From NCBI GenBank assembly GCA_963739375.1, contig CAVUAF010000018.1, positions 421,788 to 485,787 on the forward strand: a stretch of 64,000 bases of DNA, read 5' to 3'. A program made the translations under genes and the position numbers. Position 1 is the first letter of the stretch. Each line of letters opens with the position of its first letter. The notes under the pieces were generated by a model. It was not told the DNA's origin and did no database searches. It was given only the letters and a program-made list of their open reading frames with translations. Source of the stretch: CAVUAF01 sp963739375. Its GTDB lineage: Bacteria > Acidobacteriota > Terriglobia > Terriglobales > Acidobacteriaceae. Shown piece by piece: positions 57,253 to 64,000 of the stretch.

Positions 57253-58524
57253 TCAGGGATGATTCGCCGGGCTCTTGAGAAAGGCATATAGGAGTTTTTG
57301 CCCGGTCGGTTGTTTGGCACCGCCGAACGGCTCGACAGTTACAAAAACTGAATCGATCTGACTGAGGACGTCCGGATCTTCGATCTTCAGCACCCAGCGC
57401 TTCTGGAGTTTATCGTCCACGTAGAATATCCCCAGGCTCTGCGCATGATCGCCGGCGCCGTCGCGCACGCCCCATGCCTGAAACGAGTACTTGGCATTGG
57501 TAACCTGCTCGTTACGGAGGTCAAACGCGTAGAAGATCAGCGACTTCCCTTCTGTGTAAAACACCCGACCAAAGGCCTTTGCATTCTTGCCTTTCAAATT
57601 GGTGTCAAACACATCAATGATGTGAAGGTTCCGAGCACCCATAAGTTCGCGCACGTCGCGACCGGCTGCCAGTAACTGGCGCTCCTCGTTCAACACCTCA
57701 GTCTGCGCCTTCAGCTGCTTGGAAAGACTCTCGACCCTTTCCTGCTCTGAAGCCATCTGCACCTCGTCGGCATGGCGGAGGCTTGTCAAACGTTGAACCT
57801 CCTGATTCAACTCAGCCGCCCGACGGGTTTCGAGATCCAGACTGTTCGCTAACGTTAGCGACTTCGCAGCTTCTGCCTCCAGCGCCACCTTTAGATCCTT
57901 GACTTCGACCGTTCTGATCTTCTCTTGCTGATCCAAGGCTGCAGTCCGCTCCCCCATGGACTTCAACTCCACTCTGGCCTCGGCGACCTCGCTCTGGATG
58001 CGAGCAATCAGTCTTTCCTGTTCGGCAATCTTAGCGTCTCGCCCCGAGCCTTGAGGAGCTTCGATGACGACGTTCTGCTTCTCCTGTGCGCCTGGAATCT
58101 GCGTCATAGCTCTTTCGTATGCTCGTTTTGTACTCAGCGCGACAAAGCTGGCGCACACCGAAAGCATGAAAAGGGTCGCAATCGCCACATTCTGAAGCCG
58201 AAATGCTCTCACCAGGGAAGGTGTCACCAATTCCGGCTTTTCGATACCAGCCGAGAACGAAAATCCTCTCGCTCGGGCCAGTTGGAGGAATTGCCGCTTG
58301 TAATGACTGGCAGTTAGCAGGCCGCGCAGCCCGTCAAGCCAATGACGCGATTCCTTGTGAAGTAAGGGTAGGTCGAATTCCGCGATCCGAGTAAAGTCCG
58401 CCAACGCCTTTCGACAAGGCTCGCATTGCGCGAGATGAGTTCTAAGCTCGCCTAACTCGCTCGCTGACACTTGCCCGATCACTGCCAGCGCACCAAGCTC
58501 CTCGAATCTGTCATGGTCCGACAT
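57253..58524 (-). CDS. Anti-sigma-factor-like membrane protein with coiled coil
   Basis: 423 aa from ATG 58524, which shares its A with the sigma factor stop (TGATG); a GTG one codon earlier is also possible behind GAGGAG. N-terminal zinc-binding anti-sigma-type helix bundle with HLAQCEPCRKAL, a membrane span at ~112-130 (IATLFMLSVCASFVALS), a long coiled coil (~160-290) and a C-terminal globular domain like the RskA anti-sigma-K fold (FYTEGKSLIFYAFDLRN, YSFQAWGVRDGAGDHAQSLG). It should hold the adjacent sigma factor at the membrane until a signal is received outside. Confidence 0.82.
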   Translation of the reverse strand: MSDHDRFEELGALAVIGQVSASELGELRTHLAQCEPCRKALADFTRIAEFDLPLLHKESRHWLDGLRGLLTASHYKRQFLQLARARGFSFSAGIEKPELVTPSLVRAFRLQNVAIATLFMLSVCASFVALSTKRAYERAMTQIPGAQEKQNVVIEAPQGSGRDAKIAEQERLIARIQSEVAEARVELKSMGERTAALDQQEKIRTVEVKDLKVALEAEAAKSLTLANSLDLETRRAAELNQEVQRLTSLRHADEVQMASEQERVESLSKQLKAQTEVLNEERQLLAAGRDVRELMGARNLHIIDVFDTNLKGKNAKAFGRVFYTEGKSLIFYAFDLRNEQVTNAKYSFQAWGVRDGAGDHAQSLGIFYVDDKLQKRWVLKIEDPDVLSQIDSVFVTVEPFGGAKQPTGQKLLYAFLKSPANHP

Positions 58525-59195
58525 CACTTCCGCTCCTCAGGCTTTTCTCTGCGCCGCCTGATTTCATCTGAAGATCCGCCGTACAAAAGAGCCCGCAGTT
58601 TGCGGAGCCCCCGGTAGTAATGGTGCCGTACATTCACAATGGACTCGTTTCGGCGGTCGGCGATCTCCGCCATCGAGAATCCCTCGTAGAATGCCAATTT
58701 CAGCGTTTCCCGTTGTTGATCATTCAGGGTCGCGAGGCCCTGTTCGACGAGTCTGCGTTGCTCCAGCTCGGTAAGACCATCTGCTGCGAACCGAGCCGGC
58801 AAGGCAAAGTCTTGCTCCACGCGCCCGTCGGTTTCCTGCTCAGTAAGAACGGACCGGACGTTCAGATACCGCCGGCGTCCAAGGCTCCTGTGGTACGCAT
58901 ACAGAGCAATCCACGTCTTGACAGTGCCCCGTGCTGGATCAAACTGTGCCGAGCATCTGTAGATTTCGAAAAATACCGATTGCATCAGGTCCTCGGCCTC
59001 CGAACGGTCTCGAAGAACCTTCAGCGCGATTTCCAGAACGAGACGGTGATACCGCTCGAACAGGATCGCAAACGCATCCTGATGTCCCAACTGCACGTAC
59101 CTGAACAGATCTTCGCCGGACAGGTTCCGCAGTTGTGCCGGGGTTATCCCATGGGATTCGTCATCCATCCGAATTGCAACGCCTGCCTGCATCAT
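58524..59195 (-). CDS. ECF-type RNA polymerase sigma factor
   Basis: 223 aa; ATG 59195, with later ATGs nearby and no clear ribosome site. Region 2: FAILFERYHRLVLEIALKVL, SEAEDLMQSVFFEIYR, GTVKTWIALYAYHRSL. Region 4: LNDQQRETLKLAFYEGFSMA, EIADRRNESIVNVRHHYYRG. No other domains. It overlaps the anti-sigma-like gene. Together they head the leftward block of receptor, hydrolase and transporter genes and probably control it. Confidence 0.9.
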   Translation of the reverse strand: MMQAGVAIRMDDESHGITPAQLRNLSGEDLFRYVQLGHQDAFAILFERYHRLVLEIALKVLRDRSEAEDLMQSVFFEIYRCSAQFDPARGTVKTWIALYAYHRSLGRRRYLNVRSVLTEQETDGRVEQDFALPARFAADGLTELEQRRLVEQGLATLNDQQRETLKLAFYEGFSMAEIADRRNESIVNVRHHYYRGLRKLRALLYGGSSDEIRRRREKPEERK

Positions 59196-59511
59196 ACAAG
59201 GTCGCAGCCGCGGTAACGGTGCAGCAAGAACGGCTCTAGCTTGATCAATGTCGTGGCCGATTTCAACGACTAATCACGCCGGAAAAGAAATATTTTGGGG
59301 CTGGCACAAACGCCGATTGACGGGAGCATTATCTGTTGGGTAGTCGCTCGACAGCTTGTTTTCCTGGACCGATTCTCACGCGTGAGCGGCCTGTGGCGCT
59401 GATTGCAGCGCGAAATCGACTTCTCTCCGCGCAGCCTGTGACATGCGATTCCACTTCGGGAAAGCGACGTAGCTGACGGTGATCGGCACTATGGAACTCC
59501 GGAGGATAGTA
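59196..59511. promoter_or_regulatory. Divergent intergenic region between the sigma-factor operon and the S9 peptidase
   Basis: 316 bases with an AT-rich patch (about 59285-59300, AAAAGAAATATTTTGG) and a TTGACG hexamer near 59318 without a convincing -10. GGAGG at 59501-59505 is the ribosome site of the rightward gene. Nothing else is recognisable. Confidence 0.4.
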
Positions 59512-61581
59512 ATGCGCCGACGTACTTTCGAAGTCCTTGCGATCGTGATCATGCTGGCCGCGCACTCTGCACTTGCGGCAAAGCATCCGATGTCCATCGC
59601 CGATGCGCTCGGAATCAAGCGGGTCGGCAACGCCGTCGTCTCTCCCGACGGCCATTGGGTTCTATACACCGTCCAACAGTGGGATGCGGCGTCGAGGGAT
59701 AGGGATCCCAAGCAGCCCGGCAAGATGGAGCAGCACAGCCACATCTGGCTCGTGTCCGCGAAAGATCCCACCGGGGAAGGGGCGCCCCGCCAGATCACGT
59801 TCGGAGACAAAGGCGAATCATCACCCGCCTACTCGCCCGACGGCAAATGGACCAGCTTCATCGCGCAACGCGGGGGCCCTTCCGGCGGTGGAGGCCAGGG
59901 AGGTAGCGACGGGCCAAAGGCGCAGGTCTATCTTATGCGAACCGACGGCGGAGAAGCCTGGCAGCTCACCGAAGCCAAAGAAGGGGTCAGTTCCTACGTC
60001 TGGTCGCCCGGAAGCGCGCAGATCGCCTACACCACCCGCCAGCCGCTGGCGAAAGAAGTGGAAGAAGCGAACCAGCGAGGTGACGATCCGCAGGTTTTCG
60101 AGGGCAATTTCCGCATGACTGGCATCAGCGTCATCAACATCGCTACGAAGAAGGCCGAAGCGGTTGATCTCGGAGGCGACCTGACGGTCGAGGGCACACC
60201 CAGTTGGTCGCCCGATGGCCGGCAACTCACCTTTGCGGCCAAACTGACGCCCATGCCCCGTGATGAACGCATCCAGATCTACGTCGCAACGATCGGTAAG
60301 AGCACGGTCAGGATTACCGAGAAAGGCACTAACGTGGCGCCGTCGTTCTCACCGGACGGCAGTAGCATCGCCTATCTGAACAATCGATCAGGACGCGAAA
60401 ACCGGGACGGCATCCCCTCTCCGGACATCGGCATCACCCACTTGCGCGTATATGACATCCGTACCGGCCAGGCTAAGGACGCCCTGAGTTCCGACTTTGA
60501 TCTTTCCGCGGGAGCGCCCATCTGGCTGGACCAGGGCCACGTCCTGTTCCGCACCGATCGCCGCGTCTTCGGTGAGGCTTTCCTGGCCGACATCTCTTCC
60601 GGCAAAGTTCGTCAGTTGACGCAGAATCAGGTACTGGATCTGTCCGTCAGAGGCGCCTTGACCCGCGACGGCAGCAGTGTTGTATTCACGGCTTCGAACA
60701 CCTCTTCGCCCGCAGAGGTTTACGTCAGTGACGCGACATTCTCCGCGCCTCGCAAACTGACCAACACCAATCCGCAACTGGCCGATTTTGCGCTCGGCGA
60801 CGAAGAGGTCATCACCTGGAAGTCGAGTGACGGCCAGGAAATTGAAGGTCTGGTTTTCAAGCCGGCGAACTATGTCCCCGGCAGGAAGTATCCCCTGCTG
60901 ATGGTGATCCACGGGGGACCCAACGGCGCCTTTGCGGCCGATTTCCATGCCGAGGCCCAGTTTTGGGCCGGCAACGGCTGGGCGGTGCTCTTTCCCAATC
61001 CGCGCGGCAGCAGAAACTACGGTGAAAAATTCATGCGCGCCAACATCGCAGACTGGGGCGGCGGCGACTACCGCGACATCATGACCGGCGTCGACGCTGT
61101 CATCCAGCGCGGCATCGCCGATCCCGATCGTCTCGCCGAATGGGGCTGGAGCTACGGCGGTTACATGACCTGCTGGATCGTTACCCAAACCAATCGCTTC
61201 AAGGCCGCCATGATGGGAGCAGGCGTCTCGGACCTGCCCAGCGCGTACGGCGCTACCGATATCCCTGGCCGTATGGCTGCCTTTCTCGTTGGCCCGCTGA
61301 CCCAGGACACGCTCCCCGCCTACGCGCAACGCTCGGGCATAACCTACGTCGACAACGTCAAGACGCCCTTGCTGATCATCCAGGGAGCGCAGGATGATCG
61401 CGTACCGACCAGCCAATCCATGGAGTTTTATCGCGCGCTGAAAGATCGCGGGAAGACTACGCAACTGGTTTACTACCCTCGCGAGGGTCACGGCTTCCGC
61501 GAGTACTACCACTTGTACGATCGCATCAAGCGCACCTACGAGTGGATCACCAAGTACACTCTCGGAACGGCAGAGCAATAA
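59512..61581 (+). CDS. Exported S9-family prolyl-oligopeptidase-type peptidase
   Basis: 689 aa; ATG 59512 is chosen for GGAGG 6 bases upstream, giving a signal peptide (TFEVLAIVIMLAAHSALAA). N-terminal ~390 residues are a TolB-like propeller (VVSPDGHWVLYTVQQWD, WSPDGRQLTFAAKLT). The alpha/beta hydrolase domain carries the triad Ser547 in GWSYGGYM, Asp in QDDRVP (628/629) and His660 in EGHGFREYYH. The family is dipeptidyl/acylaminoacyl peptidase-like. It is divergent from, but functionally in line with, the peptide-handling block to its left. Confidence 0.9.
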   Translation: MRRRTFEVLAIVIMLAAHSALAAKHPMSIADALGIKRVGNAVVSPDGHWVLYTVQQWDAASRDRDPKQPGKMEQHSHIWLVSAKDPTGEGAPRQITFGDKGESSPAYSPDGKWTSFIAQRGGPSGGGGQGGSDGPKAQVYLMRTDGGEAWQLTEAKEGVSSYVWSPGSAQIAYTTRQPLAKEVEEANQRGDDPQVFEGNFRMTGISVINIATKKAEAVDLGGDLTVEGTPSWSPDGRQLTFAAKLTPMPRDERIQIYVATIGKSTVRITEKGTNVAPSFSPDGSSIAYLNNRSGRENRDGIPSPDIGITHLRVYDIRTGQAKDALSSDFDLSAGAPIWLDQGHVLFRTDRRVFGEAFLADISSGKVRQLTQNQVLDLSVRGALTRDGSSVVFTASNTSSPAEVYVSDATFSAPRKLTNTNPQLADFALGDEEVITWKSSDGQEIEGLVFKPANYVPGRKYPLLMVIHGGPNGAFAADFHAEAQFWAGNGWAVLFPNPRGSRNYGEKFMRANIADWGGGDYRDIMTGVDAVIQRGIADPDRLAEWGWSYGGYMTCWIVTQTNRFKAAMMGAGVSDLPSAYGATDIPGRMAAFLVGPLTQDTLPAYAQRSGITYVDNVKTPLLIIQGAQDDRVPTSQSMEFYRALKDRGKTTQLVYYPREGHGFREYYHLYDRIKRTYEWITKYTLGTAEQ

Positions 61582-61612
61582 GACTGCGTTTCCGCCTTGG
61601 TCGGAGGTGGGT

Positions 61613-61632
61613 GACCAGGCTTCTGCCTGGTC
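61613..61632 (+). terminator. Stem-loop after the S9 peptidase gene
   Basis: GACCAGGC-TTCT-GCCTGGTC is a perfect 8-base-pair stem with a 4-base loop, 32 bases after the stop. No T-run follows, so it may be an atypical terminator, an mRNA-stabilising hairpin or a REP-like element. Confidence 0.4.
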
Positions 61633-61737
61633 CCGCTCAAGAGGATGTGAGATGAAATCTGTCGACCGGCTGGGTCACAAGGACTCGTGGAGTCGTGGCT
61701 GGGCGAGCCGACGGCGGAACCCGGGACCGTGCCCGCC

Positions 61738-63501
61738 ATGATCCGCCGATCCCTACTGCTCTTTGTTGTGTTCATTGTAGGCGCCGCCTCGCTGGCGCCT
61801 GCGCAGGACACATCCGCACGAATGGATCGCGACCTGCTGGAGGTCAACATCCCCACGCTCCAGCGGCTCTACGCACAGCGCAGATACACGGTCACGCAGG
61901 TAGTAGGGTGGTATCTGGCTCGGATCGACCGCTACAACGGGATCTACGGCGCGATGCAGAACGTCGAGGGAGCGTCCGCGCTCAAGACCGCCGCACGCGA
62001 GGACGCCGAGGCGCAGAAGCCTGGGTTCAGGCCCGGTCCGCTCTGGGGCGTGCCGATTGTGATCAAGGCGAACACCAGCATCGCCGGCTGGGTGACCACC
62101 GACGGCTGGAAAGGCTACAAGCTGCCCGGTCGCGAGCTGATCGCCCCCCGCGACGCAACCGTTGTCGCGAAACTGAAAGCGGCGGGCGCGATCATTCTCG
62201 GCCAGACTAACATGCCCGACTTCGCGGCGAGTGACACCAATCGCAGCTCGGTTTTTGGACGCACCGGCAACGCGTATGACGTTCGCTTCAGTCCAGGCGG
62301 ATCGTCGGGCGGGACGGTCACCGCCGTGACGTCGAACTACGCCGTGCTCGGCAGCGGCACGGACACAGGCAATTCGATCCGCATGCCTTCGGCGACGAGC
62401 TCGGTTGTCGGGGTCTTTCCTACCCGCGGCCTGGTCAGCATCGCCGGCATCGCGCCGCTGGACTGGATGCTCGACAACACCGGCCCGATCGCCCGCAATG
62501 TCACGGACGCCGCGATCGCGCTCGGCGTCATGGCGGGCGAGGATCCGCTCGATGCGCGTACCGCCGGCTCACCGTCGAAGGTGCAGCCGGGACCGTACAC
62601 GCGTTATCTGAAGCCCGACGCGCTAAAGGGCAAGCGTTTTGGCGTGCCAGCATTCATCCTCGTAGGTGCGGGCGTGCCGTTTCAGGGTCTGCCCGCGTCG
62701 CTGACCCCAGAAGAGTTCGCGCGCGCGCGGCACGGCGAGGAGATTCCGCTGCGTCCCGAGACGCGCGAGGTGTTCCTGAAAGCGATCGAAGGTCTGCGCG
62801 CGGCGGGCGCGACCGTCATCTTCGACGACTCGATTCTCCCCGACAGCTTCGCCGAGACGGCGAGCCATATCTGCACGTTTCCCTATGTACGCGAGGGGAC
62901 CGAAGCGTTCCTCAAGGGTTTCGGGCCCGCGGGTTATCACTCGATCGCGGATTACGAGAAGGCGGTCGGACGTCCGCTGCCGCGGACGGTCACCGGACAT
63001 GCGGAAGCAGACGTCGCAGGGGCAGCTGCCATAGCTGCAAGTAACAGCGTGAGCGCGGCCGTCGGTGGCGGCGCTCCGAGCAGACCACGCTCGGTTGCGC
63101 AGCGCGCTCTCGAGAGCGATCCCGAAGCCGAAGCGAACTACTACGCTCCTCGGCGACGCGCACTCGAGCAGTACGCCGAGGTCTTCGAGCGGCTGCACCT
63201 CGACGGACTTGTCTATCCCGCGACCCAGATGCCTCCGCCGGACGAAACCATGCCGCAGGACGGACGCCTGAGTTCAGGCCCGCACAGCGATACGAGTTGG
63301 GTCAACATGCTCGGCGTTCCGGCCGTCGTCGTGCCGGGAGGCTTCTATCCCAGCGGATTGCCTTTCGGCTTGGAGATCTCAGCGCTACCCTGGCACGACG
63401 GCGATCTGCTCGGATACGCCTACGCCTACGAGCAGGCGACGAAGCATCGCAAGCCTCCGACGCTGATCGAGAAGGGGCTGCTGCCAATCACGAATCATTG
63501 A
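61738..63501 (+). CDS. Exported amidase-signature-family enzyme
   Basis: 587 aa from ATG 61738; the frame opens at 61687, but this ATG starts a good signal peptide (RRSLLLFVVFIVGAASLAPA). No clear ribosome site. Amidase signature triad: Lys110 in VIKANT, cis-Ser189 in PGGSSGGTV and nucleophile Ser213 in GTDTGNSIRMP, where the usual GG before Ser is GN. An insertion of variable sequence (~380-470) sits before the C-terminal part. It hydrolyses an amide bond in the periplasm; the substrate is unknown. It follows the S9 peptidase in the same direction, 157 bases away. Confidence 0.87.
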   Translation: MIRRSLLLFVVFIVGAASLAPAQDTSARMDRDLLEVNIPTLQRLYAQRRYTVTQVVGWYLARIDRYNGIYGAMQNVEGASALKTAAREDAEAQKPGFRPGPLWGVPIVIKANTSIAGWVTTDGWKGYKLPGRELIAPRDATVVAKLKAAGAIILGQTNMPDFAASDTNRSSVFGRTGNAYDVRFSPGGSSGGTVTAVTSNYAVLGSGTDTGNSIRMPSATSSVVGVFPTRGLVSIAGIAPLDWMLDNTGPIARNVTDAAIALGVMAGEDPLDARTAGSPSKVQPGPYTRYLKPDALKGKRFGVPAFILVGAGVPFQGLPASLTPEEFARARHGEEIPLRPETREVFLKAIEGLRAAGATVIFDDSILPDSFAETASHICTFPYVREGTEAFLKGFGPAGYHSIADYEKAVGRPLPRTVTGHAEADVAGAAAIAASNSVSAAVGGGAPSRPRSVAQRALESDPEAEANYYAPRRRALEQYAEVFERLHLDGLVYPATQMPPPDETMPQDGRLSSGPHSDTSWVNMLGVPAVVVPGGFYPSGLPFGLEISALPWHDGDLLGYAYAYEQATKHRKPPTLIEKGLLPITNH

Positions 63502-63600
63502 GAAGATCGGCGCGATATGGCGCAACTTACTGCGACCTCGTGGTGAAGGGAAATCTGTTTCAGAGACTATTCGATCTTAACGGAGACGATATGCATTTCT

Positions 63601-64000
63601 TCAGGCTAGAAGCGAGCGGTATCCTTTAAGAAGTGCCTCACGATTCATGCGCGGAATGAAATTCATAGAAAAGTCGGTATTATCGCCCGTCATCGTCTTC
63701 AACAATCTTCCTTCCTTCATGAGCCGCTTATAAAGTCTTGTCCCAACGGGTGCATTGAGAATCTCCACCATCGCCGTCACGATGCCGGTCTCCTGGACAA
63801 AGTCAACGACTTTTTGAAAGATTGAACTCGGGTCGCTGTCAAATCCGAACGAACCGACCCTGCACCTGAAAGCCGTGGCGTTGGATTTTCTTTTACTGAT
63901 GCTATAAGATCGCGATTTCTGTTCGGTATCTTGTACTTGGCTAGGCTTTCTTCATTCGGAGATTCAATGCCGACAAACACGGCATGGAACCCGGCTTTGG
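63601..64000 (-). pseudogene. B12-binding radical SAM protein, 3' part, with two frame disruptions; continues beyond the window
   Basis: Three minus-strand frames must be joined. From the window edge: FVGIESPNEESLAKYKIPNR and DLIASVK in one frame; KIQRHGFQVQGRFV in the next, after about 63890; then GFDSDPSSIFQKVVDFVQET, LNAPVGTRLYKRLMKEGRLL and FIPRMNREALLKGYRSLLA ending at the stop 63601-63603. This is the C-terminal half of B12-binding-domain radical SAM proteins with a DUF4070 end, a group that includes hopanoid-type enzymes. The N-terminal B12 and CXXXCXXC regions lie outside the window. Either a decaying gene or sequence errors in short runs. Confidence 0.75.

Overview
The window is high-GC chromosomal DNA from a free-living Gram-negative bacterium, most likely an Acidobacteriota (Terriglobia-like soil lineage). 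This is inferred from gene content only: an Oar-type TonB-dependent receptor with an N-terminal carboxypeptidase-regulatory domain, a Ser/Thr kinase fused to a WD40-like propeller, a TolB-propeller amidohydrolase, a large BNR/VPS10-like repeat protein, and TonB-C proteins with Gly/Pro-rich linkers. No rRNA, CRISPR array, transposase or complete tRNA was found.

Layout. (1) 0-8.9 kb: a Tat-exported GH28-like protein, a membrane spermidine-synthase-like protein, and a minus-strand set made of a radical SAM AmrS-like enzyme with a twin-arginine leader, a Memo-AMMECR1 fusion, an adenosine-specific kinase family protein, a small membrane protein and an exported SagB-type nitroreductase. (2) 9.1-13.8 kb: a carrier-protein pathway with holo-ACP synthase, acetyl-CoA-synthetase-like ligase, HEAT-repeat protein, ACP and a Kbl-like alpha-oxoamine synthase. 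(3) 13.9-16.3 kb: small or exported unknowns and a DUF4328-like/TonB-C fusion. (4) 16.5-31.4 kb: an array of palindromes, then a histidine kinase and NtrC-type regulator, then a redox module: two cupredoxins around a monoheme cytochrome/outer-membrane-barrel protein, a GltD-like FAD/Fe-S oxidoreductase, Rieske protein, split cytochrome b, an octaheme cytochrome (with an apparent frameshift), a heme lipoprotein and an exported unknown. Many of these genes overlap by 4 bases, so they look like one operon. (5) 31.5-39.2 kb: an ArsR-like repressor heading a Hyf-type membrane complex whose large subunit has lost all four NiFe cysteine ligands, i.e. an energy-converting hydrogenase-related (Ehr) complex.

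(6) 39.4-42.0 kb: Ser/Thr kinase. (7) 42.0-43.1 kb: gene-poor DNA with a tRNA-Pro-like 3' end. (8) 43.1-59.2 kb: visibly less GC-rich block, all on the minus strand: ECF sigma factor, anti-sigma-like protein, Oar receptor, TolB-amidohydrolase, BNR-repeat protein, AGCS symporter, class V PLP enzyme, M28 peptidase and an amidohydrolase remnant. It reads as a regulated peptide or amino-acid scavenging set. (9) 59.5-64.0 kb: S9 peptidase, amidase, and the frameshifted 3' end of a B12-binding radical SAM gene that leaves the window.

Three loci (about 28.83, 54.13 and 63.87-63.89 kb) carry single-base frame disruptions inside otherwise well conserved genes. Two of them are one extra base in an AGGCC context, so sequencing or assembly error must be considered before treating them as biology.
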